DNA from: REDI01 sp038123735
GTDB taxonomy: Bacteria > Myxococcota_A > UBA796 > GCA-2862545
Reading direction: 5' to 3'
Length of the DNA stretch: 12,699 nucleotides
Assembly: GCA_038123735.1 (NCBI GenBank)
Contig: JAYPAP010000113.1
Location: forward strand, 1 to 12,699
In this document: one piece after another, positions 6,842 through 12,699 of the stretch
How the letters are laid out: each line of letters starts with the position of its first letter
Position numbering within the stretch: position 1 is the first letter of the stretch
Notes under the pieces: model-generated
Database searches by the model: none
Told to the model about the DNA's origin: nothing
What the model saw: only the letters and a program-made list of their open reading frames with translations
Made by a program: the position numbers and the translations under genes

Positions 6842-7753
6842 ATGACCGAAGCATGGGAAGTAGCTGAGCGACTTGGGGGACACGGACATGCTGTGTTCGA
6901 CCGTAACGGGTCCACCATCACGCTCTCCCCCGGGTTTTTGCGTCTTCTCGGAATGGGGCCAGCCGGGGCGCCGAATTGGTCCACGATCGTCGCACTCTTC
7001 GATGGCCATCATCAAACCGCCGCCTCGGAGGCCTACGCTGCCCTGGCGGGGACTCCATGTCAGGTGCAGTCGCGGGGTCGGGTATTCTCGCTGTGCGCGG
7101 CTCAGCTCGGCCCCCAGCAGATCATCGTGAGCTTGAACAGCGGGAATGCGAGTCTGGCTCGTCCGGAAACGCGGGCATCGGACCGCGCCAAGTCAGGCGC
7201 GATGGCCAAGCGGGAACAAGAGGAGCGTCGCGCGCGAGAAGATCGGCTGCAGAAGCTTGCGATGTACGACTCACTCACCAGCGTACCCAATCGCCACCAT
7301 ATCCTGGGATCCCTGAAGATGGAGCTCTCCCGGGGCCGCCGCTACCGCCACGATGTGTGCATCCTCAATGTCGATATCGACCACTTCAAGCGTATCAACG
7401 ATACCTTCGGACACTCGGTCGGCGACGAGGCCCTCGTTCACGTGGTCGATGTGATCCGCAACACCATCCGGGACTACGATACCGTTGGGCGGACGGGCGG
7501 CGAAGAGTTCCTGATCTTGCTGCCTGAGACCGACCTGATGGGGGCGTGCATGGCGGCAGAGCGGGTGCGGTCGGCGATCGAAGCGAGCCCGGTACCCTCC
7601 TCGGCTGGACCGATCCCAGTCACGGCGAGTCTGGGCGTTGCATGGTACAAACAAGGCGAGTCGATCGACGGGTTCATCAAGCGGGCGGATGAGGCCATGT
7701 ATCAGGCGAAGTCCACCGGGAGAAATCGCTGGGTGTCAGAGCCGAGCGACTAG
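6842..7753 (+). CDS. Diguanylate cyclase with N-terminal PAS-like domain (GGEEF)
   Basis: Cytoplasmic enzyme of 303 residues that makes cyclic di-GMP from two GTP. Residues about 1-105 look like a single PAS-type sensor domain (FDRNGSTITLSPGFLRLLGM pattern). A charged linker helix of about 20 residues (AKREQEERRAREDRLQKLAMYDSLT region) leads into the GGDEF domain at about 140-300. The metal-binding Asp is D178 in DIDHFKRIND, the signature is GGEEF at 219-223, and RDYD at 210-213 is positioned exactly as the inhibitory I-site (RxxD five residues before the signature). Activity with product feedback inhibition is therefore expected. There is no membrane helix, so the input would be a cytoplasmic ligand or partner. 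The start ATG has a weak CAGG site and lies 21 bp after the surface lipoprotein gene. A strong terminator follows the gene. Confidence 0.95.
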   Translation: MTEAWEVAERLGGHGHAVFDRNGSTITLSPGFLRLLGMGPAGAPNWSTIVALFDGHHQTAASEAYAALAGTPCQVQSRGRVFSLCAAQLGPQQIIVSLNSGNASLARPETRASDRAKSGAMAKREQEERRAREDRLQKLAMYDSLTSVPNRHHILGSLKMELSRGRRYRHDVCILNVDIDHFKRINDTFGHSVGDEALVHVVDVIRNTIRDYDTVGRTGGEEFLILLPETDLMGACMAAERVRSAIEASPVPSSAGPIPVTASLGVAWYKQGESIDGFIKRADEAMYQAKSTGRNRWVSEPSD

Positions 7754-8355
7754 CCCGGGCTGGTGGGAGCCCAGCGCGGTGAAGACCACAACGAAAAAAC
7801 GCCAGGCCGGAGGGGCCTGGCGTTTTTTTTGGTGGGGGCGCAGTCGATAGCGGTAATAATAGTAAAACATAATCCGTTGGAAGTGCGTCTTTCACCAGGA
7901 AGGCATTCACCGTACTCCAATTCCGCCTCGGCTTCTTCGTCATCGCAGGACTCAGACTCACTCTCGGTGTCTTCCTCGTCCCACTCGGAATCCGAGGTTT
8001 CTTCCTCATACTCATCGTCTGCCCACTCGGAGTCGTCTGCTTCTGACGTAGCGTCGAATGCCGTGAGGTCCGAGTCCGCTGTCTCCCAGACCGTGTCGAT
8101 AGAACCGGCGACGCCGTTCACGGTGCATGTAGCAGGAGTGGTACTGAGATCGCAGGTGACATTTTGTGCGCTGCCGGAACTCATGGTTCGCCTATTTTTA
8201 TCGCACCATCCCCAGTTATCAGCGTCTACAACACAATAGTCAAACCCGCCTGTGGACTGCCCTACCTTTCCGTCTGCCGCATCCGCCGTCCCACCGGAGA
8301 TGCCAAAGGTCAAGGTTGCGATGATCAGGGCTGAAAAGAAGCGTGATGTATTCAT
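7750..8355 (-). CDS. Secreted, highly acidic cysteine-containing protein of unknown function
   Basis: An open frame of 201 residues, not recognised. Residues 1-26 are a clear Sec signal peptide, probably cut after ADA. A GGAGGA site five bases before the ATG supports the start. The mature chain has eight cysteines (41, 51, 68, 77, 137, 151, 163, 172) and, between residues 94 and 148, about 29 Asp/Glu out of 55. Residues 57-155 contain no Lys or Arg. Two DSEW motifs (108-111 and 122-125) suggest an imperfect internal duplication. Such a segment could bind calcium or another cation, or act as a solubility shield; this is inference. The last part is odd: from about residue 175 the frame reads through the terminator hairpin, and its TAG stop shares a CTAG with the cyclase stop. 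The natural protein may effectively end near CAP at 172-174. The functional C-terminus is uncertain. Confidence 0.68.
   Translation of the reverse strand: MNTSRFFSALIIATLTFGISGGTADAADGKVGQSTGGFDYCVVDADNWGWCDKNRRTMSSGSAQNVTCDLSTTPATCTVNGVAGSIDTVWETADSDLTAFDATSEADDSEWADDEYEEETSDSEWDEEDTESESESCDDEEAEAELEYGECLPGERRTSNGLCFTIITAIDCAPTKKNARPLRPGVFSLWSSPRWAPTSPG
7794..7828. terminator. Strong bidirectional rho-independent terminator
   Basis: A nine-base-pair GC-rich stem, CGCCAGGCC (7800-7808) pairing with GGCCTGGCG (7814-7822), closes a five-base GGAGG loop. It is flanked by six A on the left and eight T on the right. It ends the plus-strand operon 40 bp after the cyclase stop. On the minus strand it also has a six-T tail, so it should terminate transcription of the acidic secreted protein gene too. 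Confidence 0.95.
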
Positions 8356-8360
8356 GGTAG

Positions 8361-8366
8361 TCCTCC
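8361..8366 (-). promoter_or_regulatory. Ribosome binding site of the acidic secreted protein gene
   Basis: The minus strand reads GGAGGA, five bases before the ATG at 8355. Together with the signal peptide, this is the main evidence that the gene is real despite its unusual composition. Confidence 0.75.
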
Positions 8367-8387
8367 GAGACTTTGTGAGATGAAGAG

Positions 8388-8410
8388 GTCACCGGGTCCC
8401 CCCGGCTGAC
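8388..8410 (-). promoter_or_regulatory. Hairpin in the probable 5' leader of the acidic protein gene
   Basis: GTCA plus CCGGG can pair with CCCGG plus TGAC around a four-base loop, leaving one unpaired C: a nine-base-pair stem lying 33 bp upstream of the start codon. No T-run follows, so it is not a classical terminator. It could affect mRNA stability or translation, or be chance. I see no clear promoter in the rest of 8356-8517. Confidence 0.3.
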
Positions 8411-8517
8411 ATCAACACCTTATGAAGCCCCCACTCCCGTCGGTACGGACACGGATCGAACACCCCAGAGCACGCCCTCTATGATCAAGCGACATCGAAG
8501 CTTTTGGCTTGCGCCCA

Positions 8518-9444
8518 CTACAGGTAAGGCTGGAGAAGCCCCTGCAACTGGTCCCACAGCTGCTCCGCCGCCGCCCGATCATTGGCAGCATCGGTAGGGG
8601 CGAGCCGCATGCACCCATGCACATTGTGGTAGTACCCCGGCGCGAGATCGGGTTCTGAGGCGCAATATATCGGAGTCCACGCTCCGGTTGAAGCCGGGAT
8701 CAGGTCCATCGGGCGAAGCCACAGAGGAACAGCATCCTGGTTTCCAAGGCCGCTATCCACGGCTCCCGGGTGGGCCGCATACCACCCGTACTCCGGCCAT
8801 CGCTCCGCGAACAAGGCACGCAGCCACAGATTCCCAAGCTTAGACCTGCAGTACGCCTTCCACCCGCCAAACGGACCCCAGTATCGATAGTGTGGCGTGC
8901 ATCGGCGACAAAAGGCATAGATATCGCCGGTCATCCAGATCCATCGCGCGTGATCCGCGATGACTTGCCGCTTGAGAAGGTGATGAACGAAGAGGGTGTG
9001 GGCCAGCACATTCACCCCAAAGGCCGACTCAAACCCCTGCTTGGTCTCGGTGTACCCGAGCGGCCACAGCCCCGCATTGAGCACCACCCGATCGATCGGC
9101 CCGGTGACTGCCTGCGCCGCTCGAACGACCTGCTCGAGATCTGCGAGATCACACGGGATCAGGCTTACTTTCCGCCCAGTCTCCTCCCGGATCTGAGCCG
9201 CCGCATCCTCCGCCTTGTCCATATTCCGGCACACCAGCACCAAGTCGGCACCGCGCCGGGCCATGCCCAAGGCAATTTGGTATCCAATCCCGCCATTTCC
9301 CCCGGTGACCAACGCGGTCTTTCCCTCGAGTTGGCCCTCCGGCTCAGGCTTGAGGTTGCGCTTTTGGAAGAATGCCCCCAGCACCATACGGCGAAGAAAT
9401 CCCAAAATGGGCAGACTGGTTGGGGCGGGCTGAAGCGCGTTCAT
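8518..9444 (-). CDS. Short-chain dehydrogenase/reductase family protein, atypical active site
   Basis: A 308-residue SDR-family oxidoreductase, longer than the classical 250-residue type and similar in plan to retinol-dehydrogenase-like members. It has a Rossmann motif TGGNGGIG (47-54), CRN (72-74) after beta-strand 2, which suggests NADP(H) preference, CDLAD (98-102), LNAG (122-125) and N145. The catalytic YxxxK is present as Y198-CRS-K202. The stretch where the catalytic Ser is expected reads WMTGDIYAF (170-178) and has no Ser. Residues 1-40 form an N-terminal extension with a hydrophobic patch that may associate with the membrane. The ribosome binding site is weak; the ATG at 9387 (M20) is a possible alternative start that keeps the fold. 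The substrate is unknown. It diverges from the M3 peptidase gene across 145 bp. Confidence 0.88.
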   Translation of the reverse strand: MNALQPAPTSLPILGFLRRMVLGAFFQKRNLKPEPEGQLEGKTALVTGGNGGIGYQIALGMARRGADLVLVCRNMDKAEDAAAQIREETGRKVSLIPCDLADLEQVVRAAQAVTGPIDRVVLNAGLWPLGYTETKQGFESAFGVNVLAHTLFVHHLLKRQVIADHARWIWMTGDIYAFCRRCTPHYRYWGPFGGWKAYCRSKLGNLWLRALFAERWPEYGWYAAHPGAVDSGLGNQDAVPLWLRPMDLIPASTGAWTPIYCASEPDLAPGYYHNVHGCMRLAPTDAANDRAAAEQLWDQLQGLLQPYL

Positions 9445-9589
9445 GGCGCACTTCTAGCGCTCCCCACCGCGCCCGCCAGCCCCGGCACGCCACAAGCCCC
9501 GGCGCGTGGGTTGTCGAGTGGCCAAGCGCCCCGGATTCCCATACTTCTCCCGGCGCCCCAGCCCACCTCTAGACCTGGACAATCACCCC
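9445..9589. promoter_or_regulatory. Divergent intergenic region between SDR and M3 peptidase genes
   Basis: This 145-bp GC-rich gap must hold the start signals of two divergent genes. I see no strong sigma-70-like pair and no inverted repeat convincing enough to name. Neither gene has a good Shine-Dalgarno sequence next to its start. Confidence 0.35.
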
Positions 9590-11737
9590 ATGCGAAGTTG
9601 GACCACCCTCAGCCTGCTGGCGCTGATCGCTTGCGCGAAGCCCTCAGCAACACCCGAATCTTCCAATCCCCAGCCCGAAGCTGCCCAGGAGTCATTGATG
9701 CTCACGAAACAATGGACTGGTCCCTACAATGGCGTCCCCCACTTTCACGAGATGAACCTGGAGGAGCTAGAACGCGCCATGGAAGCGGGCATGGCCCAAG
9801 AGCTGGAGCAGATGAATGCCATCGCCGCATCGGAAGAGCCTCCGACCTTCGACAATGTGATCGTGGCCATGGAGCGCTCCGGCGACATCTTGGACCGCGT
9901 GTACCCCTTCTACGGGTTGTGGGTCGCGAATCTATCCACCCCAGAGGTCCGCGAGATCGAGGCGCGCCTCTCGCCCAAAATGGCCGGGTTCTACGCCCAG
10001 ATCTCATCCAACAAAGCTCTCTTTGCAAAGATCAAAGCCGTGTATGAGAGTGAGGAGCTCAAGTCGCGCACCCCGGAGGAGCAGCGCCTCGCGTGGTTGA
10101 CATATACCGGATTCGCCCGCTCCGGCGCCGAGCTCAATCCGGAAGATCAGGCCCGCCTCACCGAGGTCAAGAAGCGCCTTGCGGAGCTCTACACCACCTT
10201 CGGTAATAACGTGCTCCACGATGAAGAAGCCTATGTGCTGTACCTGACAGCAGACCAATTGGGTGGCCTGCCCAAGGACTTCGTGAGTGCTGCGGCAACC
10301 ACGGCCACCGCGAACGGCAAGGAAGGCCAATACGCCATCACCAACACCCGCTCCTCGATGGACCCGTTTCTCACGTTCTCCACCGAGCGTGAACTCCGGG
10401 AACAAGTCTGGCGGACCTACTATAACCGCGGCGACAATGGTGATGAGTGGGACAATAATGCCGTCATCGCTGAGATCCTGAAGCTGCGCAAGGAGAAGGC
10501 GAACCTGCTCGGATTCGACAATTTCGCCGCCTACAATCTCGACAACAAGATGGCGAAGAACCCCGATAATGCGATGGATCTGATGGAAGCCGTGTGGCCG
10601 GCCGCCATCGCTCGAGTTGGCGAAGAAGTCGCTGACATGCAGCGGCTAGCCAATGCCGACAAGATCACCATCGAGCCATGGGACTACCGGTTCTACGCCG
10701 AAAAGGTCCGCAAAGAAAAGTACGACCTCGATGGTGAGGCCCTCAAGCCCTACCTGCAGCTCGACAATCTCCGGGATGCGATGTTCTTCGTTGCCGGTGA
10801 AGTCTTCGGGTATGAGTTTACCCAAATCACTGATGGAAGCGTACCTATCTTCCATGAAGACGTGACGGTCTTCGAGGTCACCAATAAGGCTGACGGCTCC
10901 CACGTAGGCCTCTGGTACCTCGACCCCTACGCCCGACCCGGCAAGCGCTCGGGGGCCTGGGCCACCAGCTACCGCCGTCACTCTACGTTCGACGGGCAGA
11001 AGCGACCGCTATCGTCCAACAACTCGAACTTCATCAAGGGCGCCCCTGGTCAGCCCGTCCTCATCAGCTGGGACGATGCCAACACGCTCTTCCACGAGTT
11101 TGGCCACGCCCTCCACACGCTGTCTTCGGCAGCCCCGTACCCCGGACTCAACGGTGCCCTTCGTGATTATGTGGAGTTCCAAAGTCAACTTCTAGAGCGC
11201 TGGCTGATGACCGACAAGGTGATCACCCAATTCCTGACCCACGCGGAGACCGGCGAGCCGATGCCCGCGGAGTTGGTCGAGAAGATCAAGAAGAGTGCCA
11301 CCTTCAACCAAGGCTTCGCGACCACGGAGTTCCTGGCTTCCGCGTTGATCGACATGAAGATCCACCTGGCCGACCCCGAGGGCCTCGATCCCGATGCCTT
11401 CGAAAAGGAGACCCTGGCGGGCTTGAACATGCCCAAAGAGATCGTCATGCGGCACCGGACGCCCCAGTTCGCGCACGTATTCTCGGGTGAGGGATATGCC
11501 ACGGGCTACTACGGCTATCTGTGGGCCGAAGTCATCACGGCCGATGCTGCGGAAGCCTTCGAGGAAGCTCCTGGCGGCTTCTACGACCCCGAAGTCTCGA
11601 AGAGCCTGGTCAAACACCTCTTTGCTCCGCAAAACGCGATCGATCCCGCCGATGCCTACCGTGCCTTCCGCGGCCGAGATGCCAAGATCGACGCTCTCTT
11701 ACGCGATCGGGGCTTTCCCGTTCCATCCTCGGAATGA
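9590..11737 (+). CDS. M3-family metallopeptidase (Dcp/oligopeptidase-like), predicted lipoprotein
   Basis: A 715-residue zinc peptidase that should cleave short peptides. The M3 signature is complete: HEFGH (502-506) supplies two zinc ligands and the catalytic Glu, and E529 in DYVEFQSQLLERW is the expected third ligand. Downstream, HVFSGEGYATGYYGYLWAE carries the His/Tyr substrate-binding pattern of the family. The length fits full Dcp-type enzymes. The frame is open back to 9506, but the ATG at 9590 gives MRSWTTLSLLALIAC, a lipoprotein signal with lipobox LIAC and Cys15, followed by a Ser/Pro/Glu-rich linker, so this start is chosen despite a weak ribosome binding site. M3 enzymes are often cytoplasmic; here an envelope location is predicted, where it could degrade peptides released by other proteases. 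The next gene begins 41 bp downstream on the same strand. Confidence 0.94.
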   Translation: MRSWTTLSLLALIACAKPSATPESSNPQPEAAQESLMLTKQWTGPYNGVPHFHEMNLEELERAMEAGMAQELEQMNAIAASEEPPTFDNVIVAMERSGDILDRVYPFYGLWVANLSTPEVREIEARLSPKMAGFYAQISSNKALFAKIKAVYESEELKSRTPEEQRLAWLTYTGFARSGAELNPEDQARLTEVKKRLAELYTTFGNNVLHDEEAYVLYLTADQLGGLPKDFVSAAATTATANGKEGQYAITNTRSSMDPFLTFSTERELREQVWRTYYNRGDNGDEWDNNAVIAEILKLRKEKANLLGFDNFAAYNLDNKMAKNPDNAMDLMEAVWPAAIARVGEEVADMQRLANADKITIEPWDYRFYAEKVRKEKYDLDGEALKPYLQLDNLRDAMFFVAGEVFGYEFTQITDGSVPIFHEDVTVFEVTNKADGSHVGLWYLDPYARPGKRSGAWATSYRRHSTFDGQKRPLSSNNSNFIKGAPGQPVLISWDDANTLFHEFGHALHTLSSAAPYPGLNGALRDYVEFQSQLLERWLMTDKVITQFLTHAETGEPMPAELVEKIKKSATFNQGFATTEFLASALIDMKIHLADPEGLDPDAFEKETLAGLNMPKEIVMRHRTPQFAHVFSGEGYATGYYGYLWAEVITADAAEAFEEAPGGFYDPEVSKSLVKHLFAPQNAIDPADAYRAFRGRDAKIDALLRDRGFPVPSSE

Positions 11738-11750
11738 TGGCCGCGGTAGG

Positions 11751-11762
11751 GTGAGGCCTCAC
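11751..11762. other. 12-bp perfect palindrome upstream of the transporter gene
   Basis: GTGAGGCCTCAC lies between the M3 peptidase stop and the transporter ribosome binding site. It could be a small operator, but a 12-bp palindrome is expected a few times by chance in a sequence of this length. Confidence 0.25.
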
Positions 11763-11767
11763 GTCGC

Positions 11768-11773
11768 AGGAGG
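11768..11773 (+). promoter_or_regulatory. Perfect ribosome binding site in front of a CTG codon
   Basis: AGGAGG is followed by five bases and then CTG at 11779. The frame has a stop at 11752-11754 and no ATG, GTG or TTG until 11908, which is already inside the conserved region, so this site points to CTG initiation. Confidence 0.7.
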
Positions 11774-11778
11774 CTCCC

Positions 11779-12699
11779 CTGTCCACTCGAGATGACTCGC
11801 CGAACGTCGACGGCCATGGCCACGGGAAGGGCAGTTTTCAGCTGCTCTCCGACCGGCGGTTCTGGCCGCTATTCTGGACCCAAGGCTCCGTCGCATTCAA
11901 CGATAATGTGTTCTCTGCCGGCCTTCTCGCGCTCATCGCTGCGGCGCCGGTGGTCTTTGGGCAAGAGATCAATGTCTTGGGCCTCGGCGAGGTTCAGCTT
12001 CAGTCGCTGAGCACGCTTCTGTTGATCGTCCCCTTCGTCCTGCTGAGCGCAACGGCGGGGCAACTCAGCGATAAGTTGAGTAAGACCAAGGTGATCCGCG
12101 CGGTGAAGCTGGCGGAGATCGGGGTGATGGCGCTCGCAGGCGTTGGCTTCGGCTTGGCGGCGCTCGGCTACCCCAACGAGGCCGTGCTCTTTCTCCTCGC
12201 CCTCGTGTTCTTGATGGGCGTGCAGTCCACCTTCTTCGGACCGTCGAAATATGCGGCAATCCCTGAGCTTCTCTCTGACCAAGGCGAGCGCGTCTCGGCC
12301 AATGCGTTGGTGGAGCTCGGGACGTATTTCGCGGTCCTCGGAGGGACCTTCGTCGCGACCTTCCTCGTCGATCGGGAGTACGGCCTCTGGTTCCTCGCCG
12401 GTGCGGTGCTGCTACTCGCAGTCGTGGGCTGGATTCTATCGCTGCGGATCCCCATGTTGGAGCCACGGAATCCGACCCAGCGCGTCAACTACAACCCCTT
12501 GACCTCCACTTGGGATGTCGCGCGGATCGTCCTCAAGGACCGTGACATCTTCGAGGCCGTACTCGGTATTTCCTGGTTCTGGGCCCTCGGAGCGGCTGTG
12601 AAAACCCTCCTTTACAGCTACGTCAAGGTCTCCCTCCACGCGGATGTGATGACCACCGGAGCGATGATTGGAGCCTTCGCGGTAGGGATTGGCGTCGGC
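11779..12699 (+). CDS. LplT/Aas-type major facilitator domain protein (lysophospholipid transport), 3' end missing
   Basis: The visible 307 residues are the N-terminal part of a multi-helix transporter of the LplT type, which flips lysophospholipids across the inner membrane for re-acylation. Recognisable signatures are FWPLFWTQ with FNDNVF (helix 1), LLSATAGQLSDK (the MFS loop 2-3 signature) and MGVQSTFFGPSKYAAIPE (helix 4-5 region). In many bacteria this domain is fused to a PlsC acyltransferase and an acyl-ACP synthetase in one chain of over 1,100 residues. Whether that holds here is beyond the window. The start is inferred to be CTG at 11779 because it has an ideal AGGAGG and no standard start codon lies before the conserved core. 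A His/Gly-rich stretch (GHGHGKG, about residues 12-18) precedes the first helix. It lies 41 bp downstream of the M3 peptidase gene and may be co-transcribed with it. Confidence 0.85.
   Translation, partial: MSTRDDSPNVDGHGHGKGSFQLLSDRRFWPLFWTQGSVAFNDNVFSAGLLALIAAAPVVFGQEINVLGLGEVQLQSLSTLLLIVPFVLLSATAGQLSDKLSKTKVIRAVKLAEIGVMALAGVGFGLAALGYPNEAVLFLLALVFLMGVQSTFFGPSKYAAIPELLSDQGERVSANALVELGTYFAVLGGTFVATFLVDREYGLWFLAGAVLLLAVVGWILSLRIPMLEPRNPTQRVNYNPLTSTWDVARIVLKDRDIFEAVLGISWFWALGAAVKTLLYSYVKVSLHADVMTTGAMIGAFAVGIGVG

Noticed and set aside
7757..7772. Small inverted repeat GGGCT / AGCCC after the cyclase stop
   Set aside because: Five pairs only, no T-run, and a much stronger terminator follows within 25 bp.
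7763..8239. Plus-strand Ser-rich open frame opposite the acidic protein gene
   Set aside because: The Ser runs are the complement of the Asp/Glu/Ser codons on the minus strand. The minus-strand frame has a signal peptide and a good ribosome binding site, and this one begins before the terminator hairpin and runs through it.
8770..10047. Long plus-strand open frame of 425 codons across the SDR gene and the start of the M3 gene
   Set aside because: It is antisense to the SDR and out of frame with the M3 peptidase, has low-complexity Pro/Arg/Ser-rich sequence with no domain, and conflicts with two well-supported genes.
11908..11910. GTG as the start of the LplT-type transporter
   Set aside because: It lies inside the FNDNVF motif of the first helix, would remove conserved residues, and has no Shine-Dalgarno sequence, while a perfect one precedes CTG at 11779.

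Overview
The window looks like a piece of a GC-rich Gram-negative chromosome from a lipoprotein-rich lineage. A myxobacterial or other 'deltaproteobacterial' relative fits best: there are at least four predicted SPII lipoproteins, a long Ig/cadherin-like repeat surface lipoprotein, an acyltransferase-type LplT domain and extracytoplasmic peptidases. This is an inference from gene content, since no rRNA or other taxonomic marker is present. I see no tRNA, rRNA, CRISPR array, insertion sequence or integrase.

Layout. (1) Left edge to 1808, plus strand: an M61 (glycyl aminopeptidase-type) metallopeptidase with a PDZ domain, cut by the window edge. (2) 3723 to 1785, minus strand: a tight three-gene unit of an unrecognised lipoprotein, a cyclophilin-type prolyl isomerase lipoprotein and a four-helix membrane protein. 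Its last codons overlap the end of the M61 gene tail to tail. (3) 3764 to 7753, plus strand, diverging from unit 2 across only 40 bp: a membrane-anchored Pro-rich protein, an 825-residue lipoprotein with seven Ig/cadherin-like repeats and a Cys-rich C-terminal domain, and a PAS-GGDEF diguanylate cyclase. A strong bidirectional terminator follows. (4) 8355 to 7750, minus strand: a secreted, extremely acidic Cys-containing protein whose reading frame runs through that terminator. Upstream of it on the same strand is a short-chain dehydrogenase (9444 to 8518). (5) 9590 to the right edge, plus strand: an M3-family (Dcp/oligopeptidase-like) metallopeptidase predicted to be a lipoprotein, then the start of an LplT/Aas-type major facilitator domain protein that appears to begin with CTG.

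Taken together, much of the window deals with the cell envelope: protein folding and turnover outside the cytoplasm (M61, cyclophilin, M3), a surface protein paired with c-di-GMP synthesis, and probable lysophospholipid handling. Most families are known. The least explained items are the Cys-rich C-terminal domain of the repeat lipoprotein and its linkage to a cyclase, the acidic secreted protein with no stop codon before its terminator, the SDR without the usual catalytic serine, and the CTG start. I did not find evidence strong enough to call a complete new defence, mobile or biosynthetic system.
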